Assembly: GCF_900100765.1 (NCBI RefSeq)
Contig: NZ_FNFO01000003.1
Span: forward strand, 62,001 to 126,000
Direction of reading: 5' to 3'
From: Catalinimonas alkaloidigena
GTDB lineage: Bacteria; Bacteroidota; Bacteroidia; Cytophagales; Flexibacteraceae
DNA length: 64,000 bases
The notes beneath the pieces are model-generated. The model was given only the letters and a program-made list of their open reading frames with translations, had not been told where the DNA came from and searched no databases. Below, piece by piece: positions 26,760-37,319 of the stretch. The position numbers were made by a program, and so were the translations under genes. Numbering within the stretch: the first letter of the stretch is position 1; each line of letters begins with the position of its first letter.

Positions 26760-28025
26760 TCAAAACCGGTAACTCAACAGCAGGGAGTAGCTGGCAGTCT
26801 GCGATTGCAGCACCAAGTACTGCGACATGCCGTTGCCAAACGCGGCGCGCATTTCACCAGTCAGCTTGCCGTGCCGCAGGCCAACGCCCCCGACCACGCT
26901 GCTTTCCAGCTTGCGAAACACTTCCAGCACGGGCGTGTCTTCAATACGCTCCACGCTGTAATAGCGCGTTTCTTTGTGCTTGAAGTTATCGCTCCGGACG
27001 GCCCACCCGCCGGCGATCCCCGCCTGCACAAACGGCCGCCATTTGGCCTCGGGGTAATAGTACCGAAACAACGTCGTGAGTTTCAGGTACGACAGATCGA
27101 ACGAGGTTTGGTAGTACGTATAGTCGTTTTCGCTTTTGTAATCTTCCCACTCCCCTTCATAGGCAGCGCTTTGATACAGAAGGTCCGCATGCAGGCCAAT
27201 TTTCCTACGACCGCGGGGAAAGATCATCGTCACGCCGACCCCGAACGTAGGCTTGACCGAAGTAGCGTAGGAAACGTTGGTCAGAAAAGGATAAGCCGTA
27301 GGGCCATCGCCCGTAAAAGTTAGCCGCGAGGCCGAAGCGCCTACCAGGAGCTGAGGCTCTATCCACATGCGTTCGCGTGCTTTTACGTAGACATTGCCGG
27401 ATGCGCAGGTCCGGTTGTATTGCTGCACGACCTTGGCGAAGTTGTTGCGCCGAAAAGCCAGGTTAGCAAGCTTGGCGCGCACCGTGGGGCAATCGCTCAT
27501 AACATACGCCAGCTGCCCTTTGTAGCGCGTATCGGCTTTGATGCGAGTGCCTTCCATCGAGCGGAAGTAGATCAGTTCTTCGAGCGGTGCCCCCTCTTTC
27601 TGAATAAAGTAATGCAGCTTGGTGCTTTCGTCTTCCAGGAAGTAAAGCGACAGTGGCCCTCGTACTTCGGCCAGCAAAAAGACCGTATCGAGCACCACCG
27701 TCCGGTTGGGCGTTAAGGGCAAGTCTTCCAGGCGGTACGGCGACTTGTCGACGTGCACGACCCGGCCGATGTAGATTTCGTCCTCCACGGCGAAGGCGCT
27801 TACGTCCAGCGGCGTATAGCGTACCACCGCCGCGGCCATGTCTTCTTTGAACGAGATGGAAGTGGGATTGCTACTCCAGTTGCGGTAGTCGATCCAGCCG
27901 GATACCGTGTCGCCTTCCAATCCCACGACGTACCCGGGTTGAAAATTTGCCTGCGCTATGGCTGCGTTCGTCAGCAAGCTGCCTAATAAAAATGTAAAAA
28001 GTCGCTTACTCAGTAGTCCAACCAT
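26760..28025 (-). CDS. Outer-membrane beta-barrel protein, unknown function
   Basis: A 421-residue protein. The signal peptide (FTFLLGSLLTNAAIAQA) is followed by an N-terminal region (about 28-200) beginning FQPGYVVGLEGDTVSGWIDYRNW, a pattern seen in many Bacteroidota envelope proteins. From about residue 225 come alternating amphipathic strands (IEPQLLVGASAS, PTFGVGVTMIF, LTTLFRYYYP, PFVQAGIAGGW) ending in an aromatic C-terminus, SLLLSYRF. A small outer-membrane barrel is inferred. It is convergent with the DUF389 gene (20-bp gap) and divergent from the GH13 gene. Substrate and partners are unknown. Confidence 0.75.
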   Translation of the reverse strand: MVGLLSKRLFTFLLGSLLTNAAIAQANFQPGYVVGLEGDTVSGWIDYRNWSSNPTSISFKEDMAAAVVRYTPLDVSAFAVEDEIYIGRVVHVDKSPYRLEDLPLTPNRTVVLDTVFLLAEVRGPLSLYFLEDESTKLHYFIQKEGAPLEELIYFRSMEGTRIKADTRYKGQLAYVMSDCPTVRAKLANLAFRRNNFAKVVQQYNRTCASGNVYVKARERMWIEPQLLVGASASRLTFTGDGPTAYPFLTNVSYATSVKPTFGVGVTMIFPRGRRKIGLHADLLYQSAAYEGEWEDYKSENDYTYYQTSFDLSYLKLTTLFRYYYPEAKWRPFVQAGIAGGWAVRSDNFKHKETRYYSVERIEDTPVLEVFRKLESSVVGGVGLRHGKLTGEMRAAFGNGMSQYLVLQSQTASYSLLLSYRF

Positions 28026-28152
28026 AAAAAGCTAAAAATTCTAATAAATATACGGTAGAATCCTGTTTTGTGGAATTACTTTTCGCTTTCGCCAAGGAAA
28101 TGTAGCTTTTTCGTCCTCGGCCCGTATCAATGCGGGAACCCCCTGTTGACGT

Positions 28153-29847
28153 ATGGCCTCTCCGACCCAACCCCGGCACCCGGCCTGGTGGAAAGAAAGC
28201 GTGATCTACCAGATTTATCCGCGCAGCTTCAAAGACAGCAACGGCGACGGCATCGGCGACCTGCGCGGCATCCTCGAAAAGCTCGATTATTTGCAGGACC
28301 TGGGCATCGATCTGATCTGGTTGTGCCCGATTTACCGTTCGCCTAACGACGACAATGGCTACGACATTGCCGATTATGAGGCCATCATGGAGGAGTTCGG
28401 CACTATGGACGACTTCGATGCCCTGCTGGCAGAAGCGAAGCGACGCAACATCGGGATTTTGATGGACCTCGTGGTCAACCACAGTTCGGACGAGCATCGT
28501 TGGTTTCAGGAGGCCCGACGGTCGAAAGACAACCCCTACCGCGATTTTTACATCTGGCGGACGTCGCACGACGGCACGGTGCCCAACAACTGGGAATCGC
28601 TTTTTGGCGGCAGCGCCTGGGAACTGACTCCGGAAACCGGCGAATATTACCTGCATCAGTTTTCCATCAAACAACCCGACCTGAACTGGGAGCACGAACC
28701 GCTGCGACAGGAGGTGTACCGCATGATGCGCTTCTGGCTCGACAAGGGTATTGCCGGGTTTCGGATGGACGTCATTCCGCTGATTTCCAAGAAAGTAGGA
28801 TTACCCAACCGCCCTGACGATTTCCACGAAGGCTGGCTGCGGTGGTACGCCAACGGGCCGCGCCTGCACGAGTTTCTGCAGGAGATGCACCGGGAGGTGT
28901 TGCAGCATTACGACATTTGTACAGTAGGCGAAGCTCCGGGCGTCACCAGTCAGGAGGCGCGGCTCTATGTGGAAGAAGACCGTAAGGAACTGGACATGAT
29001 TTTTCAGTTTGACCATTTCAACATCGACCGCCAGCCCGGCTCCATGTACGACCGCCGCCCGTGGACTTTGCGAGCGTTCAAGCAGATATTCCGCCACTGG
29101 GACGAGGCCCTGGCCGCTCAAGGCTGGAACAGCATCTACCTCGGCAATCACGACCTGCCACGCATCGTTTCCCGCTTCGGCAGCGACGATCCGGCCTACC
29201 GTGAGGTGTCCGCCAAAATGCTGGCGACGTTGCTGCTTACCCTCCGCGGCACGCCCTACATCTACAATGGCGACGAGATCGGCATGACCAACGTGCACTT
29301 TGCGGCAATCGACGACTACCGCGACATCAGCGCGCGAAACATGTGGCAGTTGCGCCGGGCGGCCGGGGTTCCGGAGGCTGATCTGCTGGCGGCACTACAC
29401 GACTTCAGCCGCGACAACGCGCGCACGCCCATGCAGTGGGATGACAGTCCACACGGTGGCTTCAGCACCGCGGAAGCGACGTGGATCGACGTCAACCCCA
29501 ACTACCGGGAAATCAATGTGGCACAGGCGCAGGCCAACCCCGACAGTGTACTGAATCATTACAAAAAGCTGATTCGACTGCGTCGGCAACATTCCGTACT
29601 GGTGTATGGCGAATATGAGATCATCGACGAGGAAAACGAACAAGTGTACGCCTACCTGCGTAAAGATGCTCAGGAGTGCTTGCTGATTATGCTGAACTTT
29701 ACGCCGAAAGAGTTGCGCTTTTCGTTGCCCGAATCGGTTCAGTTCACGAAATCAGAAACACTAATTACTAATTATCAGGCAGTTACCTTATCAGAAAGGA
29801 CCGTGACCTTACTTCCGTTCGCTGCGGTAATTTTCAAATTGACATAA
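28153..29847 (+). CDS. GH13 alpha-glucosidase, oligo-1,6-glucosidase type
   Basis: A 564-residue glycoside hydrolase family 13 enzyme. The (beta/alpha)8 barrel begins at WWKESVIYQIYPRSFKDSNGDGIGD. Catalytic residues are visible: nucleophile D206 in GFRMDVI, acid/base E260 in TVGEAP, and D334 in GNHDLPR. A C-terminal beta domain closes the protein. In this subfamily the residue after the nucleophile is Val in alpha-1,6-specific enzymes and Ala in alpha-1,4-specific ones; here it is Val207, favouring isomaltose/isomalto-oligosaccharide hydrolysis. There is no signal peptide, so it acts in the cytoplasm on imported sugars. No transporter or regulator is adjacent. Confidence 0.92.
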   Translation: MASPTQPRHPAWWKESVIYQIYPRSFKDSNGDGIGDLRGILEKLDYLQDLGIDLIWLCPIYRSPNDDNGYDIADYEAIMEEFGTMDDFDALLAEAKRRNIGILMDLVVNHSSDEHRWFQEARRSKDNPYRDFYIWRTSHDGTVPNNWESLFGGSAWELTPETGEYYLHQFSIKQPDLNWEHEPLRQEVYRMMRFWLDKGIAGFRMDVIPLISKKVGLPNRPDDFHEGWLRWYANGPRLHEFLQEMHREVLQHYDICTVGEAPGVTSQEARLYVEEDRKELDMIFQFDHFNIDRQPGSMYDRRPWTLRAFKQIFRHWDEALAAQGWNSIYLGNHDLPRIVSRFGSDDPAYREVSAKMLATLLLTLRGTPYIYNGDEIGMTNVHFAAIDDYRDISARNMWQLRRAAGVPEADLLAALHDFSRDNARTPMQWDDSPHGGFSTAEATWIDVNPNYREINVAQAQANPDSVLNHYKKLIRLRRQHSVLVYGEYEIIDEENEQVYAYLRKDAQECLLIMLNFTPKELRFSLPESVQFTKSETLITNYQAVTLSERTVTLLPFAAVIFKLT

Positions 29848-29855
29848 AAAGCCCA

Positions 29856-29863
29856 TACTTTTG
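29856..29863 (+). promoter_or_regulatory. Candidate -7 box (TACTTTTG) before the DinB-like gene
   Basis: Perfect TAnnTTTG match 9 bp after the GH13 stop. It overlaps a TTG codon that could otherwise be taken as the start of the next gene. No -33 element at normal spacing. Confidence 0.35.
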
Positions 29864-29884
29864 AATGGTTTATTAGTGAGTGCC

Positions 29885-30448
29885 GTGGCAAAAAAGTTTA
29901 CTTGCAAAACCTTATTGGAGGAGAAGGCGGAAGAGGTTCGTCAGATTACCGAATTTGTACAGACGCAACTGGAAAACCTTCCTGAAGAGATCTTACGACA
30001 CCGCCCCGCGCCCGATGCCTGGAGCGCCATCGAATGCCTGGACCATCTGAATCGTACTGCCGATATCCTGCTTCGCCGCATGGAAGACGCGATGCCCAAA
30101 ATCGGAACGGCAGTGGAGGTGTTCCGCAGCCGCTACTTCGGCGAACAGATGGTGCAGATCATGTCCTCTCCTAACAAACAGCGCATTTCCATCAACAGCA
30201 TAAAACCGGCGGCAGGGTTGCCTACCTCGGTCGTATTTGACCGGTTTTACCACCATCAGCGCTGGCTGCTCCGCCTTATCCAAGAAGCTCATCACAAAGA
30301 CCTGAATAAAGGACGCATTACGTCTCTGATTGGTCCGCTGATTCGTTACCGCCTTGGCGATACGATCCGCATCATCGTAGTGCACGAATGGCGGCACCTC
30401 CGGCAAGCGGAGCAAGCCTTACAAACGGCTTCCAAAAAGTTGTCCTGA
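29885..30448 (+). CDS. DinB-like four-helix protein (DinB_2 superfamily)
   Basis: A protein of about 187 residues with four long helices and the pattern of DinB/YfiT proteins: PAPDAWSAIECLDHL early and IIVVHEWRHLRQAEQAL at the end, with His residues placed like the usual metal-binding triad. Members bind a divalent metal; some are thiol-dependent transferases, but no reaction is known here. There is no ATG near the 5' end. The frame could start at TTG 29861, GTG 29876 or GTG 29885. I chose 29885 (MAKKFTCKTLLEEK) because the TTG overlaps a candidate promoter box. Confidence 0.75.
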   Translation: MAKKFTCKTLLEEKAEEVRQITEFVQTQLENLPEEILRHRPAPDAWSAIECLDHLNRTADILLRRMEDAMPKIGTAVEVFRSRYFGEQMVQIMSSPNKQRISINSIKPAAGLPTSVVFDRFYHHQRWLLRLIQEAHHKDLNKGRITSLIGPLIRYRLGDTIRIIVVHEWRHLRQAEQALQTASKKLS

Positions 30449-30563
30449 TCCCCTAAAGGCGGGCACATACTTTCGCTGCGGGGCTGTGTAGTATAAAACA
30501 GATGCTGTGTCCTCTTTCCGGAGGAAGCAATCTAGTTTTACTGCCATTTTTAACGATACCCCT

Positions 30564-31655
30564 ATGCTTTGCAAAGTGCTTTTGCCCCTGGCCGCTGCGT
30601 CGGCCCTGCTGGCGGGCTGCTCGACCTCGGGCCCGTCCGACGAATCAACTACCTCTTCTGCTGTTGAAACTCCCGCCTCTGACAACCTGCGCGTGCAACT
30701 TCTCGAAAAACCCGACCGCGTCGACGTGATGATCGACGGCGATTTGTTCACTTCGTACCTCCACTCCGACACGATGGAAAAGCCGGTGCTTTACCCCGTG
30801 GTAGCGCCGGGCGGCGCAGTGGTGACGCGTGGCTATCCGCGTGATCCGCGACCGGGCGAGCGCGTCGACCATCCACACCACGTGGGCATGTGGTTTAACT
30901 ACGGCGACGTCAACGGGTTGGATTTCTGGAACAACTCCGATGCGATTCCGGCCGACCAGAAGCACAAATACGGCACCATCCGCCACGTGTCGGTCGACCG
31001 GGTAGAAGCCGGGGCCGACTCCGGCACGCTGAGCGTCACCACCGAATGGCTGGCCCCGTCGGGAGAAGCCCTGTTGCGCGAGCGCACGCACTTCACGTTC
31101 TGGGCTTTTGACGACAGCACCCGCCTGATCGACCGCGTGACGACCCTCACGGCGCTGGACAAAGAAGTGGCTTTTCACGACAACAAAGAAGGCATGATTG
31201 CCATCCGCGTCGCGCGGGGTCTGGAAATGCCCTCGGACCAACCCGAAATTTTCACTGATGCAAACGGCAACCCCACCGAAGTGGCCGAAATGAACAATGC
31301 AGGCGTCACTGGCGATTACCTGACCAGCGAAGGAAAAACCGGCGACGCTGCGTGGGGCACCCGCGCCCGCTGGACTCGCCTGCAAGGCACCCTCGACGGA
31401 CAACCGACGTCCATCACCATCATCGATCACCCGAGCAACCCGGGATACCCCACCTACTGGCACGCCCGCGGTTACGGACTTTTTGCGGCCAATCCACTCG
31501 GGCAAAGCGTCTTTTCGGAAGGGAAAGAAGCTATGAACTTCAGCCTTCCTGCAGGAGAATCGACCACGTTCCGGTACCGCGTCGTATTTCATTCGGGGTC
31601 TGAGCTATCAGAAGATCAGATCGAACAGATCGCCGGCGGCTTTCGGATGATGTGA
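30564..31655 (+). CDS. PmoA-family (DUF6807) lipoprotein
   Basis: A 363-residue protein. A lipobox at the N-terminus (AAASALLAGC, Cys about residue 19) after the ATG at 30564 makes it a predicted lipoprotein; the longer upstream frame lacks family character. The mature part matches the 'methane oxygenase PmoA' family of Bacteroidota, with the conserved HPHHVGMWFNYGDVNGLDFWNN and the ending NPLGQSVFSEGKEAMNFSLPAGES. Despite the name these are not methane monooxygenases. The fold resembles aldose-epimerase-like beta sandwiches and they often sit in carbohydrate loci. A role in sugar handling is inferred, helped slightly by the nearby GH13. Confidence 0.82.
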   Translation: MLCKVLLPLAAASALLAGCSTSGPSDESTTSSAVETPASDNLRVQLLEKPDRVDVMIDGDLFTSYLHSDTMEKPVLYPVVAPGGAVVTRGYPRDPRPGERVDHPHHVGMWFNYGDVNGLDFWNNSDAIPADQKHKYGTIRHVSVDRVEAGADSGTLSVTTEWLAPSGEALLRERTHFTFWAFDDSTRLIDRVTTLTALDKEVAFHDNKEGMIAIRVARGLEMPSDQPEIFTDANGNPTEVAEMNNAGVTGDYLTSEGKTGDAAWGTRARWTRLQGTLDGQPTSITIIDHPSNPGYPTYWHARGYGLFAANPLGQSVFSEGKEAMNFSLPAGESTTFRYRVVFHSGSELSEDQIEQIAGGFRMM

Positions 31656-31748
31656 TGGCAATGGCGACAGCTTTCAAAGCAACGCCGGCCGGCGGTATTC
31701 CTGATCGGTTCCCGCCTTTTTGATTCGACACGCTACCTGAAAAACTGC

Positions 31749-31776
31749 AAAAGCTCCGTCACGTGACGGAGCTTTT
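31749..31776. terminator. Bidirectional terminator between the PmoA-like gene and acs
   Basis: Perfect 12-bp stem AAAAGCTCCGTC / GACGGAGCTTTT around ACGT, T-rich on both strands' 3' sides, between convergent genes. Confidence 0.88.
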
Positions 31777-31866
31777 TACTTTTGTAGGCTACCGAGAGCA
31801 AGCATTCTGCCGCGCAGGCTTGCATTTTTATTTTCTTAGACGCAACGTGCGTTGACGGCGTAGCTT

Positions 31867-33777
31867 TTACTTCGCGGCGCTGCTGAGGGCACCGCTTTTG
31901 ATGTCTTCCACGACACCCGGATCGAGCAGCGTAGACGTATCGCCCAAATTGGATACGTCGCCTTCGGCCACCTTGCGCAGGATGCGTCGCATGATTTTGC
32001 CGGAGCGGGTTTTGGGCAGGCCGCGCACCACCTGAATTTTGTCCGGCTTCGCAATGGGGCCGATTACTTTGGTGACCGTGCCCAGAATTTCCTGCCGCAA
32101 CTTCTCTTCGTCTGTCACATCTTCTTCGCAGATCACGAAGGCATAAATGCCCTGTCCTTTGATTTCGTGCGGGTAGCCTACCACTGCCGACTCGATCACG
32201 TCCGGGTGCTCGTTAATGGCATTTTCCACTTCCGCGGTGCCCATCCGGTGTCCGGAAACGTTGATTACATCGTCGACACGACCCAGAATGCGGTAATACC
32301 CGTCCTCGTCGCGACGGCAGCCATCGCCCGTGAAATACATATCCGGATAGGTCGAGAAGTACGTCTGGCGGCACCGCTCGTGGTCGCCGTAAGTAGTCCG
32401 CAGAATCGAAGGCCACGGAAACTTGATGCAGAGGTTTCCTTCCACGCCATTGCCGGTCAGTTCCTTCCCTTCGGCATCGACCAGCATGGGCTGCACGCCG
32501 GGCAGAGGCAGCGTCGCGTAGGTCGGTTTGAGGGGCGTAATGCCCGCCAGCGGCGAAATCATGATGCCGCCCGTTTCGGTCTGCCACCACGTATCGACAA
32601 TCGGGCACTTTTTCTTCCCGATGTGCTCATAATACCATTCCCACGCTTCTTTGTTGATCGGCTCACCCACCGAACCCAGGGTTTTCAACGAACTGAGGTC
32701 ATACTTTTCTACGTACGCTTCGCCAAAGGCCTGCAACGCGCGGATGGCCGTCGGGGCCGTGTAAAAGATGTTGACGCGGTGTTTTTCCACGATCTGCCAG
32801 AAGCGCCCCGCATCGGGATAGGTCGGTACGCCCTCGAACATCATGGTCGTGGCGCCGGCCAGCAGCGGACCGTAGATGATGTACGAATGGCCCGTAATCC
32901 AGCCGATGTCGGCCGTACACCAGTAAATGTCCCCGTCTTCGTACTGAAACACGTTGCGGAAGCTGTACTCGGTGTAGACCATGTAGCCGCCGATGGTATG
33001 CACCACGCCCTTGGGCTTCCCGGTCGAACCAGACGTGTAAAGGATGAAGAGCATGTCTTCGGCATCCATCGTTTCTGCAGCGCAGTCGGCCGTCACTTTT
33101 TCGCGCTCTTCGTGCCACCAGAAATCACGACCCGGCGTCCAATCCACCTCATCTTTCGTACGTTGCACCACGATGCAGGACGACACCGACGTACATTGTT
33201 GCAGTGCTTCGTCGACGACAGATTTGACGGGAATGGATTTTTTGCCGCGAAAATTTCCGTCGGACGTCAGCACGGCTTTTGCCGAAGCGTCGTTGATGCG
33301 GTCGGCCAGCGCCGAAGCCGAAAAGCCGGCAAACACGACCGAGTGTACGGCGCCGATGCGGGCACAGGCCAGCACGCTGATGGCCAGCTCGGGAATCATC
33401 GGCATGTAGAGGCACACCCGATCGCCTTTTTCAATACCGTGCGCCTTGAGCACGTTGGCAAACCGGCACACTTCGGCATGAAGTTCGCGGTACGTCAGCG
33501 ACTTGCCGGGCTCGTCGGTTTCGTTCGGTTCCCACAGGATGGCCGTTTGGTCACCGCGGGTTTCCAGGTGGCGGTCGAGGCAGTTCTCGGTGATGTTGAG
33601 CTTGCCGCCCAGAAACCACTTGACGTCGGGATCGCGGAAGTTCCATTGCAGTACCTGATCCCAGGGTTTCTGCCATTGAAACTGCCGGGCTTTGTCGGCC
33701 CAGAAACCTTCTGGATCTGCTACGCTGCGTTCATATTCCTGGTGGTAAGCCTCCAGCGATTTGATTCGTTCTGACAT
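31867..33777 (-). CDS. acs: Acetyl-CoA synthetase (AMP-forming)
   Basis: Converts acetate, ATP and CoA to acetyl-CoA via acetyl-AMP. The 636-residue product has the standard length and motifs: the N-terminal ACAS region, the P-loop-like [16 protein letters not shown], the adenylate site [10 protein letters not shown], the hinge [20 protein letters not shown] and the C-terminal [10 protein letters not shown], where K594 is the lysine whose acetylation inactivates Acs in other bacteria. No acetyltransferase or deacetylase gene is adjacent. Divergent from the BamA-like gene. Confidence 0.97.
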   Translation of the reverse strand: MSERIKSLEAYHQEYERSVADPEGFWADKARQFQWQKPWDQVLQWNFRDPDVKWFLGGKLNITENCLDRHLETRGDQTAILWEPNETDEPGKSLTYRELHAEVCRFANVLKAHGIEKGDRVCLYMPMIPELAISVLACARIGAVHSVVFAGFSASALADRINDASAKAVLTSDGNFRGKKSIPVKSVVDEALQQCTSVSSCIVVQRTKDEVDWTPGRDFWWHEEREKVTADCAAETMDAEDMLFILYTSGSTGKPKGVVHTIGGYMVYTEYSFRNVFQYEDGDIYWCTADIGWITGHSYIIYGPLLAGATTMMFEGVPTYPDAGRFWQIVEKHRVNIFYTAPTAIRALQAFGEAYVEKYDLSSLKTLGSVGEPINKEAWEWYYEHIGKKKCPIVDTWWQTETGGIMISPLAGITPLKPTYATLPLPGVQPMLVDAEGKELTGNGVEGNLCIKFPWPSILRTTYGDHERCRQTYFSTYPDMYFTGDGCRRDEDGYYRILGRVDDVINVSGHRMGTAEVENAINEHPDVIESAVVGYPHEIKGQGIYAFVICEEDVTDEEKLRQEILGTVTKVIGPIAKPDKIQVVRGLPKTRSGKIMRRILRKVAEGDVSNLGDTSTLLDPGVVEDIKSGALSSAAK

Positions 33778-33901
33778 GATTTTGGTATTTTTGGTAGATG
33801 TGTGGTGGCAGCACTTGGCGACTCAGCATGTACTTGCCCTCGCTCGAACTGCAGTGTTTGAAAAAGTTGTGTGTTGCTAATTTAGTAGATAGAAGATTAC
33901 G

Positions 33902-35350
33902 GTGCGCGTAGGACACAGGAAAGTATGGCTTATCGGGATGCTCCTCAGCCTTTGGGCAGGATCGCTATGCGCGCAGTCGGCGGCCGACTCGCTTCCCATA
34001 GGGCAGCACTTCGTGGTTGTACGTACCATCCAGATTGAGGGCAACACCCGCACACGGCATCACATCATCACCCGTGAACTGAACATCCACCCCGGCGACA
34101 CGATCGACCTGGCCCTGCTCCCCATGTTGTTGCAACAGGAACGTAACAAGATTTTCAATACGCGCCTGTTTGTGACCGTCGACGTAAAAGCGGCACCGGC
34201 CCTGCCCGACTCGCTGCCCCAGTACCTGGAGCGCGACGTCATCATTCTGCTCAAGGAGCGCTGGTACTTTTTTCCGAGTGTAATTTTTGAACTGGCCGAC
34301 CGGAATTTCAACGAGTGGTGGGAGCAACGGGGTCGCGACCTGAGCCGCACCAACTACGGCATCCGCCTCAGCCAGCGGAACTTCCGCGGCCGCAACGAAC
34401 GGCTCAAGCTCAAGTTGCAGGGCGGGTTTACCAAGAAATACGAACTGCTCTACGAAGTGCCCTACCTGAATCGCCAGCAGAAGGCCGGGGGCAGCGTGAT
34501 GTTTTCGTACATCACCCAGAAGAACGTGGCGTTCGACGTGAAAGACCACACCCTGGAGTTTCTGGGCAGTTCGGACGAGACGCTGCTCACTCGGTTTACG
34601 ACGGGCCTTACGTACGGACGACGCCACGGCTTTTTTACCAACAGCGCTTTCAGCCTGCAGTTTGTCTACAACACCATTGCCGATACCCTGGCCGAACTTA
34701 ACCCGAATTACTTCCTGAACGGCCGGACCCACCAACGCTACTTCCAGGCCTCGTATCGCTTCGACTGGGACCGGCGCGACATCAAGGCTTATGCCCTGCG
34801 CGGCCATCAATTGTGGGTCACGCTGGGGAGAGCGGGTCTGCTTCCTTCCGACGATTTTCACCGCACGTCGATCACCGCCCTGGGGGCCTTGTACCGCCCG
34901 CTGGGCCATCAGTTCTACTGGTCGGGGTCCGTTTCAGGCCAGCTGACCACCCGCGCCCGCCAGCCTTTTGCACAATTTCAGGCCTTGGGCTACGGCCAAG
35001 AGTTGGTGCGGGGCTACAACCGCTACGTCATCAACGGACAGCACTACGGCCTGCTGCGCAATACGCTTCGCAAGCGGCTGTTCTCGTACCAGACCGACCT
35101 AAACTTCATTCCGTTGCGGCAGTTCCGCACCATTCCGGTTGCGCTGTACATCAAAGGATTTTCCGATTTGGGCTACGTCTACAACCCACTCGCGACCGAA
35201 CAGAACGCCCGTTTTACCAACCAGCCGCTCTGGGGAACCGGCCTGGGACTCGATCTGGTCACGTTTTACGACGCCGTATTCCGGATCGAATGGGCGATCA
35301 ACGCGCAGGCCGAAACCGGCTTTTTCCTCAACTTCCGGTCGGAGTTTTAG
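33902..35350 (+). CDS. BamA/TamA-like outer-membrane protein (POTRA plus beta-barrel)
   Basis: A 482-residue protein. Signal peptide (MLLSLWAGSLCAQS), one recognisable POTRA-like segment (about residues 38-115, VRTIQIEGNTRTRHHIITRELNIHPGD) and a C-terminal beta-barrel (about 130-482) with alternating strands and a final Phe (FFLNFRSEF), as in Omp85 proteins. It is shorter than BamA, which has five POTRA domains, so it is a reduced member with an unproven role in outer-membrane insertion or transport. The start is GTG at 33902; the ATG at 33938 is an alternative with a shorter leader. Confidence 0.82.
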   Translation: MRVGHRKVWLIGMLLSLWAGSLCAQSAADSLPIGQHFVVVRTIQIEGNTRTRHHIITRELNIHPGDTIDLALLPMLLQQERNKIFNTRLFVTVDVKAAPALPDSLPQYLERDVIILLKERWYFFPSVIFELADRNFNEWWEQRGRDLSRTNYGIRLSQRNFRGRNERLKLKLQGGFTKKYELLYEVPYLNRQQKAGGSVMFSYITQKNVAFDVKDHTLEFLGSSDETLLTRFTTGLTYGRRHGFFTNSAFSLQFVYNTIADTLAELNPNYFLNGRTHQRYFQASYRFDWDRRDIKAYALRGHQLWVTLGRAGLLPSDDFHRTSITALGALYRPLGHQFYWSGSVSGQLTTRARQPFAQFQALGYGQELVRGYNRYVINGQHYGLLRNTLRKRLFSYQTDLNFIPLRQFRTIPVALYIKGFSDLGYVYNPLATEQNARFTNQPLWGTGLGLDLVTFYDAVFRIEWAINAQAETGFFLNFRSEF

Positions 35351-35400
35351 TCGAAGTACCCGCTGTACCAAGGCGAAGGCACCCTGCCCAAAAAACAACA

Positions 35401-35440
35401 TACCACTCTTGCGTCAGGCATCAGGAACGCAAAAGTGGTA
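35401..35440. terminator. Hairpin between convergent BamA-like and pgi genes
   Basis: Arms TACCACTCTTGCGT and ACGCAAAAGTGGTA pair at 13 of 14 positions around a 12-nt loop. It lies between two convergent stops, so terminator use is plausible, but neither side has a T-run. Confidence 0.45.
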
Positions 35441-35470
35441 CGTCAGTAAAATCAGAAGCGGGGCCTCTCG

Positions 35471-37120
35471 CTACCGCATGGCTTTGTAAGCATTGATCAG
35501 CCCATTGGTGGAGGCGTCGTGCGAAGTCACGTGTGCGTCCCCCTTCAACTCGGGCAGGATCGATTTGGCCAGCTGCTTGCCTAACTCCACGCCCCACTGG
35601 TCGAAGCTCAGAATGTTCCAGATCACGCCCTGCACAAAGATTTTGTGCTCGTACATGGCGACCAGGCTACCCAGCGTGCGCGGTGTCAGCATTTTGAACA
35701 GGATGGAGTTGGTCGGTTTGTTGCCGGAAAATACCCGGAAGGGCAGCAGTTCCCGAATTTCTTCTTCGCTTTTCCCGGCTTTCTGCATTTCCTCCCGCAC
35801 TTCGTCCTCTGACTTGCCGCGCATGAGGGCTTCGGTCTGCGCAAAGAAGTTGGATAGCAGAATGGGGTGATGCTCCCCAATGGGGTTGTGGCTCTGCGCC
35901 GGGGCCATAAAGTCGCACGGAATCAGCTTGGTTCCCTGGTGGATCAGCTGGTAGAACGCGTGCTGTCCGTTGGTGCCCGGTTCGCCCCAGATCACCGGCC
36001 CGGTTTCGTAGCTGACCCGGTGTCCGGCCCGGTCGACCGACTTACCGTTGCTTTCCATGTCGCCCTGTTGAAAATACGCCGGGAAGCGGTGCATGTACTG
36101 ATCGTACGGCAAAATGGCGTGCGTTTCGGCTTCGTAGAAGTTGTTATACCAGATGCCCAGCAACGCCAGCGTCACCGGCAGGTTTTGTTCGAAAGAAGTT
36201 TCCCGGAAGTGGTTGTCCATGGCGTGGGCACCTTCCAGCAGCTCACGGAAATGCTCAAAGCCCAGCACGCAGGCAATGGGCAGTCCGATGGCCGACCAGA
36301 GGGAGTAACGTCCGCCGACCCAGTCCCAGAAGCCAAACATGTTGTCGGGCGAAATGCCGAACTTCGCGACGCCCTCCGCGTTGGTCGATACGGCCACAAA
36401 GTGCTTCGCTACGGCCGACTCGTCCTGCGCCACGTTCAGGAGCCACTCGCGGGCCGTGTGGGCGTTGGTCATGGTTTCCTGGGTCGTAAACGTTTTGGAC
36501 GCGATGATGAACAGCGTCGTTTCCGGGTCGACCACTTTCAGCGCCTCGGCGATGTGCGTCCCGTCTACATTCGAAACGAAGTGGACGTTCAGGTGCGGCT
36601 TTTTGTAGGGCTTCAGCGCTTCGGTCACCATCACGGGACCCAGGTCCGAGCCACCAATCCCGATGTTGACAATGTCGGTGATGGGTCGCCCGGTGAACCC
36701 TTTCCACTCCCCGGAGATCACCTTATCGGTGAACTGCTCGATCCGCGCCAGCACTTCGTTTACCTCCGGCATCACATCCTGCCCGTCGACCACTACCGGC
36801 GTATTCGAGCGGTTTCGCAGCGCTACGTGCAACACGGCCCGCCCCTCGGTGGCATTGATTTTATCACCCGTAAACATCTTGTCGATCGCCTCTTTCAGTT
36901 GACACTGCTCTGCCAGATCGAGCAGCAGACGGTGCGTCTTTTCGGTGATGAGGTTTTTTGAAAAATCGAGGAGAATATCTTCAAAATGCAGCGAGAATTT
37001 CTGAAAGCGGTCCGGGTCGGCCTGAAACCAGTCGATCATGCGTTCGCCCATCATGGCACGGGAGTGGTCGCGTAACGCTGCCCAGGCATTGGTCTTGGTA
37101 GGGTTTATCTGCGGAAGCAT
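35471..37120 (-). CDS. pgi: Glucose-6-phosphate isomerase
   Basis: Interconverts glucose 6-phosphate and fructose 6-phosphate. The 549-residue product has the length of the large bacterial/eukaryotic form. Signatures are [18 protein letters not shown] (phosphate binding), the [13 protein letters not shown] segment, the [18 protein letters not shown] catalytic stretch and the C-terminal [14 protein letters not shown]. The active-site Glu (in [10 protein letters not shown]) and the HQ/K residues at these motifs are present. Together with fbp it serves gluconeogenesis. Monocistronic in this context. Confidence 0.97.
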   Translation of the reverse strand: MLPQINPTKTNAWAALRDHSRAMMGERMIDWFQADPDRFQKFSLHFEDILLDFSKNLITEKTHRLLLDLAEQCQLKEAIDKMFTGDKINATEGRAVLHVALRNRSNTPVVVDGQDVMPEVNEVLARIEQFTDKVISGEWKGFTGRPITDIVNIGIGGSDLGPVMVTEALKPYKKPHLNVHFVSNVDGTHIAEALKVVDPETTLFIIASKTFTTQETMTNAHTAREWLLNVAQDESAVAKHFVAVSTNAEGVAKFGISPDNMFGFWDWVGGRYSLWSAIGLPIACVLGFEHFRELLEGAHAMDNHFRETSFEQNLPVTLALLGIWYNNFYEAETHAILPYDQYMHRFPAYFQQGDMESNGKSVDRAGHRVSYETGPVIWGEPGTNGQHAFYQLIHQGTKLIPCDFMAPAQSHNPIGEHHPILLSNFFAQTEALMRGKSEDEVREEMQKAGKSEEEIRELLPFRVFSGNKPTNSILFKMLTPRTLGSLVAMYEHKIFVQGVIWNILSFDQWGVELGKQLAKSILPELKGDAHVTSHDASTNGLINAYKAMR

Positions 37121-37319
37121 AAGAAAATGAGCGTTTTGGTTTGTGGTCGGTGAAAGTAAAGAATGTAGTTGAGGCCAAAAACTTTTCCGGGACTTTCCCG
37201 ACCGTTTGTGTGCGGAACTTCATAAAAAAACCGGCCTCTCGCCACACAGGCATGGCTTACATATGCCGGAACCATTTTACCTTTAGGAAGTTACTTTCAA
37301 GGTACTGACCGTTCCGCGT

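Noticed and set aside
32167-33774. 535-codon open frame opposite acs
   Set aside because: Mirror frame of a well-conserved gene; His/Arg/Val-rich translation with no family resemblance.
35867-36961. 364-codon open frame opposite pgi
   Set aside because: Mirror frame of pgi, with atypical composition and no domain.
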